DNA from: Cupriavidus sp. P-10
Lineage (GTDB): Bacteria; Pseudomonadota; Gammaproteobacteria; Burkholderiales; Burkholderiaceae
DNA length: 64,000 nucleotides
Reading direction: 5' to 3'
Assembly (NCBI RefSeq): GCF_003402535.2
Contig: NZ_AP025172.1
Span: 310,001 to 374,000 of the forward strand
Below, piece after piece: positions 8,358-18,062 of the stretch; the stretch's first letter is position 1, and the number at the start of each line of letters is the position of its first letter. The translations under genes were made by a program, and so were the position numbers. The notes beneath the pieces are model-generated. The model was not told the DNA's origin, made no database searches, and saw only the letters and a program-made list of their open reading frames with translations.

Positions 8358-8818
8358 GGTGTCGATCCTCGGGACAAGGAGTTAGAGATGGACGCAACAG
8401 GCCGGGACGTGCACCGGCGCCGATGCCGCAGTTGTCTTGCCAGTGGCGAGGGCAGCGCAACGCGGTCGGAAGCCTAAAGGAAGCACCCACGGTTCGCCAT
8501 TGGACGATGGTATTAGTCGCATCGACCCCGATTGCACCGAAATTGGTCCATCTCCTCTGCCGGAATGCGCACCTGACTGGCTCGCGGTCGCATGTGCGCT
8601 TCCGGTGGAGAGGCCGCCTTGAAGCCATGTCAACTAATACGATGGTATGAGTGTCGCTTCGGTTCGCTGCCTCCGGAGCTGTGCAGCCCAGCGCCAAAGT
8701 CCATCACGCCCGGAAGCGGGCGGCCACCAGGCTCAGCCTACTGGCCCTTGCAGCCAAGCCGTCATTCAGTCGAGAAGGTAAGGCGTCGGCAATGCCTGAA
8801 CTGACGCTTGTTTCGAAG
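8358..8818. promoter_or_regulatory. Probable control region upstream of the ycaC-like gene, with a repeated ACTAATAC/GATGGTAT element
   Basis: No convincing gene. GTATTAGT (8510-8517) and ACTAATAC (8633-8640) form an exact inverted pair. CGATGGTAT occurs at both places in direct orientation (8505-8513 and 8640-8648), so the right-hand half reads ACTAATACGATGGTAT. Paired half-sites about 125 bases apart suggest a looping regulator, but no regulator gene is adjacent. The region lies upstream of both leftward genes at 8357 and downstream of the receiver at 8819. Confidence 0.35.
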
Positions 8819-9196
8819 TTATCGAAGAGGAGGGGGATAGAGTGCGAGTTCGATGCAGTCAATTAGATCTTGCTCTGCGAAGGGCTTGCTGAGAAAACAC
8901 GCGTTGACAGTCGTACGTGCGCGCTCCTCATAACCCGCGTCCACGACGCCACTGATAAAGATGATGGGGGCCGCATGCCCGATGCGCCGAAGGCATTGGG
9001 AAAGTTCCAGGCCATCCATACACGGCATCTCGACATCCGTGATGACGCAATTTATGTGGCTAAGCCCTTCGCTTTCGAGGAGCTGGCGGCCACTTGCGAA
9101 TAGCTCGACTTCGTAGCCCAGTGAGCGAACGAGGCGGCCAATAGCCTGAAGTACCGATTCATCGTCATCAACGATTGCGATGGTGTGGACAGTCAC
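8819..9196 (-). CDS. Stand-alone FixJ-type response regulator receiver, divergent from the hybrid kinase
   Basis: A 125-residue receiver domain only. Acidic cluster Asp10-Asp12 in AIVDDDESV, phosphoacceptor Asp54 in VITDVEMPCMDG, switch Lys104 in CFLSKPF. No effector domain. It is divergent from the Ser/Thr-kinase/histidine-kinase gene at 9420 with 223 bases between, the usual arrangement for this trifunctional kinase family and a lone receiver, so it is the likely phosphotransfer partner. It is a clear paralogue of the receiver at 1598-1990 (shared GRLVR, ITDV.MP.MDG, PIIF and CFLSKPF blocks). Confidence 0.85.
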   Translation of the reverse strand: MTVHTIAIVDDDESVLQAIGRLVRSLGYEVELFASGRQLLESEGLSHINCVITDVEMPCMDGLELSQCLRRIGHAAPIIFISGVVDAGYEERARTTVNACFLSKPFAEQDLIDCIELALYPPPLR

Positions 9197-9419
9197 GCGG
9201 GTCTCCCTTCAATATGAATGCGATGACCGACGGGGCTGCCACCACTTACGATGAGCATACCTCGCAACGGCATTCATACGAACGCCTTATGGTCTCGTCG
9301 TACGTGGCAAGCGACGCGGCACCGGTACAATGCCCGCCGGCAACTTCCAAGCGCCGCCATTTAAGTGACCTAAGGGGCCTTCGGCTCCGCCACCAGCAAG
9401 CCTTAGGAGTTCTACGTTT

Positions 9420-12400
9420 ATGTTTTACGCTGGCGCGGAAAGCGGTTTTGACTTGTTCTGGGAAGAAGGTGACCGTTCGTTCGGAAGATATGTGCCGAGG
9501 GGCACCGAGCGATCGGTCCTGATGGTCCGGCCTTTAGCGGAGAAGCCTTGTCCAGGTACGCTCTCCAAGTTGGCGCACGAATTCGAGTTGCGCGAGTTGC
9601 TCGACGCCGCGTGGGCGGTGTCGCCGGTCGAAATTCAGCGCGCAAGCGGTAGCGCGGCCCTCTTCCTGGCCGACCCCGGCGGCGAGCCGTTGAGCCGTGT
9701 TATGGGGACGGCACTGGATGTTGGCGATTTTCTGGATCTCGCCATTGCAATTGCCACCGCAGTCGGCCAGTTGCATCAAAGCGGTCTTGTTCACAAAGAT
9801 TTGAAGCCTGGGCATATCCTTGTGGCGCCGTGGCATACGCAGGTGTGGCTCACAGGCTTCGGCAATGCTTCGCTGGTTCGACGGGATGTGCATGAGGTCG
9901 TAACGGTCAACGACATCGTCGGGACGTTGGCATACATGTCGCCCGAGCAGACGGGTTGGATGAACCGCGCGATCGACACGCGCAGTGACCTCTACTCGAT
10001 CGGCGTCACGTTCTACCAAATGCTGTGTGGCGAACTGCCGTTTAACGCGAGCGCGCCGAAAGACTGGGTCCATTACCATCTGGCACGCCAGCCCTTGACG
10101 CCGGCGGAGCGGATATCAGGCATACCCCGGGTGGTGTCGGATCTCGTCATGAAGTTGCTTGCCAAGTCTCCGGACGAGCGTTATCAGACCGCCGCGGGGC
10201 TCAAAGCAGATCTGCAACGCTGTCAAAGTGAATGGCGCATAGCAGAGTCTATCGTAGTGTTCCAACTTGGCCAGTACGACCTTTCAGAAGGGCTTTCGTT
10301 TCCGGATCGCCTGTATGGACGGGAAAAGGAAATTGCTGCGCTTTCCGAGGCGTGGGGGCGGGTAAGGGCGACAGGCCGCAATGAGCTTGTCCTGGTGTCC
10401 GGCTATTCTGGCGCTGGAAAAACGTCAGTTGTGAACGAACTGCGGCGGGTTATGGTCGAGGACTGCAGCCTGTTGGCATCAGGCAAGGCAGAGTTGCGGG
10501 AAAAGACCATTCCCTATGCGACTTTGGCACACGCATTGGGTGGCGTACTGCAACGGTTCGTTTCGATGCCCGTTGAGCAACAGACAATCTGGCGCACAAT
10601 GCTGGCAAAGGCTGTGGCGTCAGATGGCGCCTTGCTCGCGCCCCTTGTTCCACAGTTAGAACAGATGCTGGGCCGCTATCCCTCCATCTCCGATCTGCAA
10701 CCCGGGGAGGCGGCGCGCCGGCTCCGAGAGGCGCTTGAAGCGTTGATAGCCGTGCTGGCTCAGTACTCAGCGCCACTGACAATCTTTCTGGATGACGTTC
10801 AGTGGTTGGACGAGGAAACGATCACGTTCGTCCAGCGCCTAATCGCGGACCACCGCCTTCCAGGGGTGCTGGTCGTTTGCGCGTACCGTGAGAATGAGGT
10901 CGTGGCAGGGCATCCGCTTATGGTCAGCGCGGGAGTGCTTCGCGATGATGGACACCGTGTTTGCGAGATTGAGTTAGCCGATCTTGATGTGGCGAGCCTT
11001 GGGCAGATGTTGGCCGATACGCTGCATTGCTCGACGCAAGCGAGCGCACCGCTTGCTCGCCTGGTAAAAGAACGAACTGCAGGCAATCCCTTCTTCGTGA
11101 TTCAGTTTCTTACCGAACTGGTGGAAGACGGAATGCTAGGATTGGACCATGGTGCCGGCCTGTGGGCGTGGGACCTGGAGCAGATCCGTTCGAAGGGCTT
11201 TACGGACAACGTCGTCGAGCTCATGTTAGGTAGAATCGGCCGCCTGCGCTCTGACACGCAAAAGGCCCTGCAGCTTCTGGCATGTTTTGGGAACGATTCC
11301 ACCCTGGAAAACTTGAATCGCGTTTGGTCTGATCAGGAACGGGCCGTAGTGCCATGCCTATGGGATGCGATTCGGGCCGGTCTGGTCACCCGAAGAGAGA
11401 ATGTAGTGCAATTCCGGCATGATCGCATCCATGAGGCGGCGTACGCGCTCATTCCAGAAGCTGATCGTCTTCAGTTACATCTTCGGATCGGTCGCCAGCT
11501 CGCTGCCCAAGTGCCCTCTGAGGAGTTTGACGACAACATCTTCACTATCGTCGAGCAATTCAATCTTGGCGCGAAGCTCGTCAGAACGCCATCTGAACGT
11601 GAGCGCTTGGCTGAACTGAATTTAGCCGCTGCGCTTCGGGCGAAGATGGCATCGGCCTATCCTACTGCACATCAGTATCTCGGCGCCGCGGCCGAGAATC
11701 TCGATGATGAGACACGGTTGCGTCGGCATGATTTAGCGTTTCTCATTGCCCAGCATTTGGCGGAATGTGAATTTCATACTGGACAATTGGAGTCCGCAGA
11801 AAGACGCCTTGCGCATTTGGCTCGAACAGCTGCTGAGCTACGGCAATTGGCGGTCATCACGCAACTGCAGCTCGAACTGCTGCTTACGGTCGGGCGCCGA
11901 GAAGAGGCAGTATCCGTTGGCCTTCAATACCTTGGTCGCGCTGGGGTACATTGGTCTAGCCAACCGTCCCTCGAGGTTGTGAAAATGGAAGAGGAAGCGA
12001 TGTGGCGGCAGATCGGTACCCTGCCCATTGAGCAGCTCTGTGAGCATCGTTGCATGGTCGAGCCAGAGGTCCTCGGTACGATGCGCGTGCTGGTGGCCCT
12101 AATGCAGCCAGCCTGGCATTCGAACGACAACCTTCGCCGGCTCGTGATATTCCGCATGGTCAATCTTAGCCTGCGCTACGGCAACAGCGACGAATCGGCA
12201 ATGGTGTATGGCTGGCTTAGCATGCTCCTAATCTCCAAGCCAGGGGTAACGTCCGCTGCCTGTGCTTTCGGGCGTGTCGCTCTTGCTTTGGCCGAGCGCA
12301 GCGGGAACGAACGGTACACTGCCCGAGTTTTCCAAATTGTTGGTGGCAATGTCCTGCACTGGAGTCAGCCCCTTCACGTCGCGCGCGATGTTCTGGATCA

Positions 12401-14552
12401 GGCGTTGAAAGTCACGGAAGCCACGCATAATTTTACCTATGCCGCTTACATCCATAGCAATCGCATCACGCACGGGCTGGCTCAGGGTGAAAGTCTGGCA
12501 AGCGTGCAAGCAGCCATGGAGCAAGGCAGCATTGCGACCTGGGGTGATAGATATGACCTCGTCAGGGACCGCATCGCCCCGCGCATGCAACTGGTGCGCA
12601 TGCTACGAGGTGAAACACCCGTTTTCGGCGTTCTTGATTCCGAAGACTTTGACGAAGCGGCTTTCGAAAGCTATCTGCAGGGTGACATCGGTAGGCTTCT
12701 GGCAACGAGCTGGTATTGGATTCGAAAAATGCAGGCCCGATACTTGGCGGGCGACTATGCCGTGGCCGCCGAGTGTGCTCACAAGGCGCAAGCCTTAATG
12801 TGGACGTCGCCCGCCTACTTTGAACAGGTCGAGTATCACTTTTATGCTGCCCTGGCGATAGCCGCCTGCGTTGGATCAAGGGAAGAGAATCGCGCTGGGG
12901 ACTCGCTTCGGAAAGTTGCGGAACATCACCGTCAATTGCTTTCGTGGGCCGAACTGTGTCCGAGCACCTTTGCCTGTCGTGCCGCACTAGTCGGTGCGGA
13001 GATCGCTCGTCTCGAAGGGCAAAGCCTCCAGGCAATGCATGGCTATGAGTCGGCAATCGCCTCGGCTCGCGACAACGACTTCGTACATGTTCGCGCGATG
13101 GCCAATGAGATTGCTGCGCGCTTTTACCTGCATAGCGGCCTCGAAAAGGCATCGCGCGGATATCTGCTCGAGGCGCGGCATTGTTACTCTTATTGGGGTG
13201 CTGACGCGAAGGTTTGGCAGATCGACGCCCTGTACCCGAGCATTGCAAATGAATCCCGCTCCGTCCGCTTGTCGGGGACTATCGACACGCCGATCAAGCA
13301 TCTGGATCTTTCTACCGTTATTGCGGTATCCCAAACAGTGTCCGGGGAAATCAGTCTCGACAGACTGATCGAGATGCTGGTTCGTACAGCCATTGAGCAA
13401 GCGGGTGCTTCGCGCGGCGTACTACTCCTGCCCTTGCAAGACGAGTTTCGCGTCGTAGCAGAGGCGCGGGTGGCCGGCAGCGATATCGCGATAAATCACG
13501 AGCGCCGAACGCCCTGTTCGGACGATGTCCCGCTGTCCTTGATTTGCCAGGTGATCCAAGGACAGGAGCACGTCGTGCTCGATGACGCGTTCCTCCCGAC
13601 TGTGGCTGCAAGCGATCCATATTTCCAACGACGAAAGATTCGATCGATTTTATGCCTTCCGTTGTTGAACCAAGCGAAGTTGGTGGGCGTGCTTTACCTT
13701 GAGAACGAACTCGCCCCCCGCGTGTTCGTGCCGGCACGTACGGAAATCATCAAGCTTTTAGCGTTCCAGGCAGCCACCGCACTGGAGAACAGTCGCCTCT
13801 ATGAGGAAAGGAAGCAGGCTGACGACGCACTGCATCGCGCACAAGTCGAGTTGGCTCACGTCTCACGCGTGATGACAATGAGTGCCCTTGCATCATCGAT
13901 TGCCCACGAAGTAAGCCAGCCATTGGCTGCTGTCGTCGCTAACGCCAATGCGGCAGTTCGATGGCTGAACAGAAAGGTGCCCGATCTGAACGAGGTCGGC
14001 GAGGCACTGACAGCCATTGTGGCTCAAGGTCAGCGGGCCAGCGACGTCATCGTAGGCATGCGGTCAATGTTGAGAAAGACTTCTGGGCCGAGGAATACCC
14101 TTGACATCAATTCTGTGATCATGCAAACGCTTGGTCTGATCGACGGGGAAGCGAGCCGGCATTGCTGCACCATTGAAACCACGTTGAGCCCGGACTTGCC
14201 CCATGTCACCGGGGACCGGGTGCAATTGCAACAGGTCATTCTGAACTTGGTCATGAATGGCTTGGAGGCAATGCGCGCTGAGGATATGCCGCAGCGAATA
14301 CTGTCGGTTCAGACTGTGTCAAGCCCAGACGGAGTGACGGTGGCCGTGTCCGACCGTGGCGTTGGGCTTGATGAAAATGCAAGGAGCCGCTTGTTTGATG
14401 CGTTCTTTACGACGAAACCCGAAGGCTTGGGCATGGGGCTCGCAATCTGCCTTTCGATCGTCGAAAGTCACGGTGGCCAGCTATGGGCTGAACCTCGTCA
14501 ACCCCAGGGCACGGTCTTCCGCTTCAGCTTGCCCAAGGCAAGAACGATTTGA
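9420..14552 (+). CDS. Trifunctional sensor: Ser/Thr-kinase-like, AAA/PknK-type ATPase, GAF and histidine kinase
   Basis: A 1,710-residue cytoplasmic signalling protein. Residues 20-275 form a eukaryotic-type kinase fold (HKDLKP at 125-130, then YMSPEQTGWMNRAIDTRSDLY). About 300-700 is an AAA/STAND module (Walker A GYSGAGKTS near 328-336; Walker B TIFLDDVQWLDE), followed by a helical TPR-like stretch to about 1280, a GAF domain (about 1290-1450) and a HisKA/HATPase core (phospho-His1496 in IAHEVSQPL, DRGVGL, GLGMGLA). The kinase part is degenerate: the Asn after KPG is His132 and DFG reads GFG (146-148), so it may be a pseudokinase. AGGAG lies 10 bases before the ATG. The divergent receiver at 8819-9196 is the probable partner. 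Confidence 0.9.
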   Translation: MFYAGAESGFDLFWEEGDRSFGRYVPRGTERSVLMVRPLAEKPCPGTLSKLAHEFELRELLDAAWAVSPVEIQRASGSAALFLADPGGEPLSRVMGTALDVGDFLDLAIAIATAVGQLHQSGLVHKDLKPGHILVAPWHTQVWLTGFGNASLVRRDVHEVVTVNDIVGTLAYMSPEQTGWMNRAIDTRSDLYSIGVTFYQMLCGELPFNASAPKDWVHYHLARQPLTPAERISGIPRVVSDLVMKLLAKSPDERYQTAAGLKADLQRCQSEWRIAESIVVFQLGQYDLSEGLSFPDRLYGREKEIAALSEAWGRVRATGRNELVLVSGYSGAGKTSVVNELRRVMVEDCSLLASGKAELREKTIPYATLAHALGGVLQRFVSMPVEQQTIWRTMLAKAVASDGALLAPLVPQLEQMLGRYPSISDLQPGEAARRLREALEALIAVLAQYSAPLTIFLDDVQWLDEETITFVQRLIADHRLPGVLVVCAYRENEVVAGHPLMVSAGVLRDDGHRVCEIELADLDVASLGQMLADTLHCSTQASAPLARLVKERTAGNPFFVIQFLTELVEDGMLGLDHGAGLWAWDLEQIRSKGFTDNVVELMLGRIGRLRSDTQKALQLLACFGNDSTLENLNRVWSDQERAVVPCLWDAIRAGLVTRRENVVQFRHDRIHEAAYALIPEADRLQLHLRIGRQLAAQVPSEEFDDNIFTIVEQFNLGAKLVRTPSERERLAELNLAAALRAKMASAYPTAHQYLGAAAENLDDETRLRRHDLAFLIAQHLAECEFHTGQLESAERRLAHLARTAAELRQLAVITQLQLELLLTVGRREEAVSVGLQYLGRAGVHWSSQPSLEVVKMEEEAMWRQIGTLPIEQLCEHRCMVEPEVLGTMRVLVALMQPAWHSNDNLRRLVIFRMVNLSLRYGNSDESAMVYGWLSMLLISKPGVTSAACAFGRVALALAERSGNERYTARVFQIVGGNVLHWSQPLHVARDVLDQALKVTEATHNFTYAAYIHSNRITHGLAQGESLASVQAAMEQGSIATWGDRYDLVRDRIAPRMQLVRMLRGETPVFGVLDSEDFDEAAFESYLQGDIGRLLATSWYWIRKMQARYLAGDYAVAAECAHKAQALMWTSPAYFEQVEYHFYAALAIAACVGSREENRAGDSLRKVAEHHRQLLSWAELCPSTFACRAALVGAEIARLEGQSLQAMHGYESAIASARDNDFVHVRAMANEIAARFYLHSGLEKASRGYLLEARHCYSYWGADAKVWQIDALYPSIANESRSVRLSGTIDTPIKHLDLSTVIAVSQTVSGEISLDRLIEMLVRTAIEQAGASRGVLLLPLQDEFRVVAEARVAGSDIAINHERRTPCSDDVPLSLICQVIQGQEHVVLDDAFLPTVAASDPYFQRRKIRSILCLPLLNQAKLVGVLYLENELAPRVFVPARTEIIKLLAFQAATALENSRLYEERKQADDALHRAQVELAHVSRVMTMSALASSIAHEVSQPLAAVVANANAAVRWLNRKVPDLNEVGEALTAIVAQGQRASDVIVGMRSMLRKTSGPRNTLDINSVIMQTLGLIDGEASRHCCTIETTLSPDLPHVTGDRVQLQQVILNLVMNGLEAMRAEDMPQRILSVQTVSSPDGVTVAVSDRGVGLDENARSRLFDAFFTTKPEGLGMGLAICLSIVESHGGQLWAEPRQPQGTVFRFSLPKARTI

Positions 14553-14746
14553 CGATGCGTTGACTCCAAGCAATAGAAGCAATTGAGGGACGGTATGGCT
14601 ATGGCAAGTGGTGTAACGGGCGGATTCCTGCAACGCCAGTCGGCGTCGACAGGAAAATAGGGCTATTTGAGGAGGAGCCCCCGGCTCCCCCATCTTGCAG
14701 AGTGAATCTGCGTTTCCGCTTTCCCTCGCTGTTTTCCTGAGCCAGT

Positions 14747-15796
14747 ATGCGACCTAAACTTTTCGCTCCTTTCAATTGGATCCGGAGCTTGTTCCATGCC
14801 TCGGACTCTCGATCAGGGGCATTGCCCATCAAACGCCGAAAGACTTCACTCGGTCTTGCGGGGTTGGCCTGTTTGTTTCTCTCCGCGCAGCCCATATGGG
14901 CGGCATACCCCGATCGACCCATCACCATTGTCGTACCATATCCTCCAGGCGGGCCAGCCGATCTGCTGGCCCGGCCGCTAAGCGCCGAACTGCAAAAGGT
15001 GCTGGGTACCCATGTAGTCATTCAGTACAAGCCGGGCGCAGGAGGCCAGATTGCCTTGCGACATGTGGCGAACGCAAAGAACGATGGGTATACGCTTGTG
15101 TTGGTGCTTGCTGCCTACGCGATCGGGCCGCTCCTGAGCAAGGCAAGTGACTATGATCCGGTGAGAAGCTTCGAACCCGTTTCTCTACTCGCCAAGCAGC
15201 CCTTAATTCTTTACACGCGACGAACGTCGATGTTCTCGTCTGTGTCCGAGTTGATCAATCACGCCAAGGCGTTTCCTGGTGGGGTTACCATGGCTTCATC
15301 GGGATATGGGAACACCAGCCACCTCGCAGCAGAACTGCTAGCGCAGGCGACGGGGACTCAACTTACTCATGTTCCTTACCACGGCGGCGTCCAAGCAGTG
15401 ACAGCTGTGATGAGTGGAGACGTGGACGCTGTCTTTGCTGGGCCGGATAGCCTTCGATACGTTGCGGCGGGAAAATTGCGACCTTTGGCAGTCGCGAGCG
15501 AAGCCAGGCTAACTATCGCACCAAACACTCCTACCTTTGCCGAGGCTGGTGTGCGCAACATGTCAGTGGAAGGCTGGTACGGTATTCTCGCGCCTAAAGG
15601 AACGCCGAAGGCAAGGATCCAGAAACTGAACCGTGCAGTGGAAATGGTGTTGTCGGATGCGTCCTTCAAAGTGCCGGTTTCCGGCCTTGGTTTCAAGATC
15701 TTCTATGCGGGGGCGGTGTCTTTCAAGGCTTTTATTCACAGCGAGCGCGAACGTTGGGCGAGGGTGATTGCCGACAGGGGCCTTGCTATGGACTAG
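14747..15796 (+). CDS. Bug/TctC-family tripartite tricarboxylate transporter solute receptor
   Basis: Periplasmic substrate-binding protein. After a signal (RRKTSLGLAGLACLFL to about residue 53) the mature protein opens with YPDRPITIVVPYPPGGPAD, the ligand-loop signature of Bug proteins, and continues with YKPGAGGQIALRHVA and TPTFAEAGV. As 349 residues from ATG 14747 it is longer than the usual 320-325. An in-frame TTG at 14822 (LPIKRRK) would give 324 residues and a normal signal peptide, so the start is uncertain. No TctA/TctB genes are nearby, as is common for orphan Bug proteins. It follows the sensor kinase by 194 bases and may serve chemosensing or uptake of an unknown organic acid. Confidence 0.85.
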   Translation: MRPKLFAPFNWIRSLFHASDSRSGALPIKRRKTSLGLAGLACLFLSAQPIWAAYPDRPITIVVPYPPGGPADLLARPLSAELQKVLGTHVVIQYKPGAGGQIALRHVANAKNDGYTLVLVLAAYAIGPLLSKASDYDPVRSFEPVSLLAKQPLILYTRRTSMFSSVSELINHAKAFPGGVTMASSGYGNTSHLAAELLAQATGTQLTHVPYHGGVQAVTAVMSGDVDAVFAGPDSLRYVAAGKLRPLAVASEARLTIAPNTPTFAEAGVRNMSVEGWYGILAPKGTPKARIQKLNRAVEMVLSDASFKVPVSGLGFKIFYAGAVSFKAFIHSERERWARVIADRGLAMD

Positions 15797-15852
15797 TTGC
15801 AGCACATTCGCCGGTACACTCGTTCGAAGCTCTAATGAACTGATCTAGTCAA

Positions 15853-17331
15853 ATGTGGAAATTTCGACATGACCCCGCTCGTTGCCGCAAGCGCGGTCTG
15901 CCTTGGCGCATCGGGGGGCACGGGAGACTTCGGCACGGCTGCGGCGGGGGCTATCACACTCTGGTGCTGCTTCTACTTGCGGGACTCAGCGCCTGCGGGT
16001 CGCTTCCACACAATGCTCCGCGCAATCTGCCTCAGGCCGCGGCTGGCAGTGCAACCGCGCCCTTGCGCGAGCCCATGGACGTCGTCGGCCCGACAGCCGT
16101 CGCCATGTCGTTTTCTGGCGGTGGCACGCGAGCCGCAGCCTTCGCGTTCGGCGCGCTGCAGGGGCTCGACGTTATTAGAGCTCCTGCGGACGCGTCGCTG
16201 CTCGACAACGTCGCATTTATCAGCAGCGTGTCAGGAGGCTCGATCACCGCAGCGTACTACGGTCTGCATGGCAAGAGCAGCCTGACGACCTTTCGATCAG
16301 TGCTCTTGAAGGACGGCGAGGCGGGACTTCGCTTCAGTCTGCTGAATCCGATCAACCTGGCGCGCCTCTTCGCCGGCGGGCTCAACGATCGGGAAGATCT
16401 CCGGACATGGCTCGACGAGGACGTGTTCAAGGGCGCGACGTTTGCCGACATGTTCCGCCGCGGCAAGCCAATCGTCTGGATCAACGCTACGAACGTCTAC
16501 TACCGGGTCGCGTTCCCGTTCAGCCAATTGGCATTCGATGCGTTATGCAGTGATCTTTCAAGCTTTCCCGTCTCCGAGGCTGTCGCCGCTTCCATGGCGG
16601 TCCCGCTCTTCTTCGCGCCGATCGTCCTGCAGAAGCATCCCGAGGCTTGCAGTGCGCCGCTGCCGAGCCTTGACCACGCCCACGCGCCTGGGCGATCGCT
16701 GCTGCTTGGCGCGTTGGCAAACGCCGTTCGCGGTCACCGGGACACTTCGAAAGGAAAGTACATCAAGCTTGTCGACGGCGGGGTGACCGACAACTACGGC
16801 CTGGCCACCATTCTGCAATCGCGTGTGCTGTTGGGAACGCCTTACGGTCCCATGAGCGAGAACGACGCGATCAGTGTGCGGCGGCTACTTTTCATTGTGG
16901 TAGACGCCGGGCAGGGCCCGCGCGGCGATTGGAACCAACGGCAGGTTGGCCCATCCGGAATCGAAGTCGCAAGCGCGGCCATCGACGCGGCAATGGCGAC
17001 CAACGTTCGGATGAGCTATGACGCATTCGTTCCCATGATGCAGCAATGGCGCGACGACCTCGTGGCCTATCGGTGTGGAATGCCGCATTCCCTGCAGCAG
17101 GAGATCGCTGCACGCCGCCCGGGCTGGCAGTGCAATGATGTCGAGTTCTTCGTCACGCGGATCTCGTTTGAGGCCCTCGACAATGACCGTGCTGCAAGTC
17201 TGAACGAGCTGCCGACCAGGCTTCGCCTGCCCGAGAGGGACGTCGACCGTCTGATCGAAGCGGGAAGGGATGCCATCCTTGGGAATCCGGTGATCCGCGA
17301 GTTCGAGCGCGAAGCGACTGCGCCGCGATAG
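15853..17331 (+). CDS. Patatin-like phospholipase lipoprotein
   Basis: A 492-residue lipid acyl hydrolase with a Ser-Asp dyad. The oxyanion loop SFSGGGTRAAAF is near residues 86-97, nucleophile Ser127 lies in SSVSGGS, and the catalytic Asp in KLVDGGVTDNYG. A hydrophobic N-terminal stretch (TLVLLLLAGLSACGS) ends in a lipobox with Cys48, so it is probably lipid-anchored in the cell envelope. About 30 charged residues before the hydrophobic segment make the start at 15853 doubtful, and no strong ribosome site is seen. It runs the same way as the Bug gene but with a 56-base gap and no obvious functional link. Confidence 0.8.
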   Translation: MWKFRHDPARCRKRGLPWRIGGHGRLRHGCGGGYHTLVLLLLAGLSACGSLPHNAPRNLPQAAAGSATAPLREPMDVVGPTAVAMSFSGGGTRAAAFAFGALQGLDVIRAPADASLLDNVAFISSVSGGSITAAYYGLHGKSSLTTFRSVLLKDGEAGLRFSLLNPINLARLFAGGLNDREDLRTWLDEDVFKGATFADMFRRGKPIVWINATNVYYRVAFPFSQLAFDALCSDLSSFPVSEAVAASMAVPLFFAPIVLQKHPEACSAPLPSLDHAHAPGRSLLLGALANAVRGHRDTSKGKYIKLVDGGVTDNYGLATILQSRVLLGTPYGPMSENDAISVRRLLFIVVDAGQGPRGDWNQRQVGPSGIEVASAAIDAAMATNVRMSYDAFVPMMQQWRDDLVAYRCGMPHSLQQEIAARRPGWQCNDVEFFVTRISFEALDNDRAASLNELPTRLRLPERDVDRLIEAGRDAILGNPVIREFEREATAPR

Positions 17332-17580
17332 TCGCGCAGCATGCCTAGCCGCGGCTTGTGATGTCCGCCAAGCCGCCCGTGGACCAACCTCAGTCCCTCA
17401 GTGTGATGCCCCAGCTCGATTCCGGGCGCTACGCCTGTAGTCCCCCAGTGCCAGCGCGCCGAATTCTGGCATGACGCACCAGTGGGATCTCTGGATGCGG
17501 ATGCTACTGAAGCGGATGATGCCAAGGGATGACGTTGTTGTTCTGTTGGATCAATGCTGTCAGGGTGAAAAGCGTGACGC

Positions 17581-17952
17581 CTAAGGATTCATAAACGGCC
17601 TCTTCAAGTAGTGTTTCCAGTCGACCTTCCACAGCTGCCGAAAGTCAACAATCGGATCGCCGCAGCTTATGGAGATACTGGTAGTGGAAACCTGCTTGGC
17701 GTCGTCGAAGTTCTCTTCGCGCGAGTAACCTGCCATCCGCTTCATCCAGTTCAGGTCGGCGCCTGCGCAGAACGCGGTGCCATTGGCTGCCAGGACAACG
17801 ACGCGAATGTCCTCGGCTTCAGACAAGGTGTTGAAAGCGCTGGTCAGCTCGGCGATCAGGATATCGTTGAAGGCGTTACGGACGTCGGGACGATTCAGGG
17901 TGACGCGTGTGAGGTGGCCTTCGCGGGCGAGGGAGAGGGTCGTGTAGCTCAT
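17581..17952 (-). pseudogene. 3'-truncated enoyl-CoA hydratase/methylglutaconyl-CoA hydratase
   Basis: The first 85 or so residues are those of a crotonase: MSYTTLSLAREGHLTRVTLN, RPDVRNAFND, FCAGADLNWMKRMAGYSRE and ENFDDAKQ. The LNWMKRMAGYSREEN string is characteristic of methylglutaconyl-CoA hydratase-like proteins of leucine catabolism. After that the frame continues with unrelated sequence (VSTTSISISCGDPIVDF) to a stop, so the second half with the catalytic Glu region and C-terminal helices is lost. It is the distal remnant of the leftward beta-oxidation genes. The 249 bases beyond it to the patatin gene hold nothing recognisable. Confidence 0.7.
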
Positions 17953-18062
17953 CGTCATTTCGGAGGCAAGGCGAAAGCGTCAGGGCTGAGTTCCGTGACA
18001 GGCAGAACTCAGCGATCTATCGCTTTAGGCAAGACTAAGGGTCAGTGCATTGGCCGGTTCGC

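Noticed and set aside
9326..9331. TACAAT as -10 box for the hybrid kinase gene
   Set aside because: No acceptable -35 element at 16-18 bases upstream.
14674..14688. GGAGCC-CCC-GGCTCC hairpin after the hybrid kinase as a terminator
   Set aside because: Short three-base loop and no T-tract on either side, so there is too little to call it a terminator.
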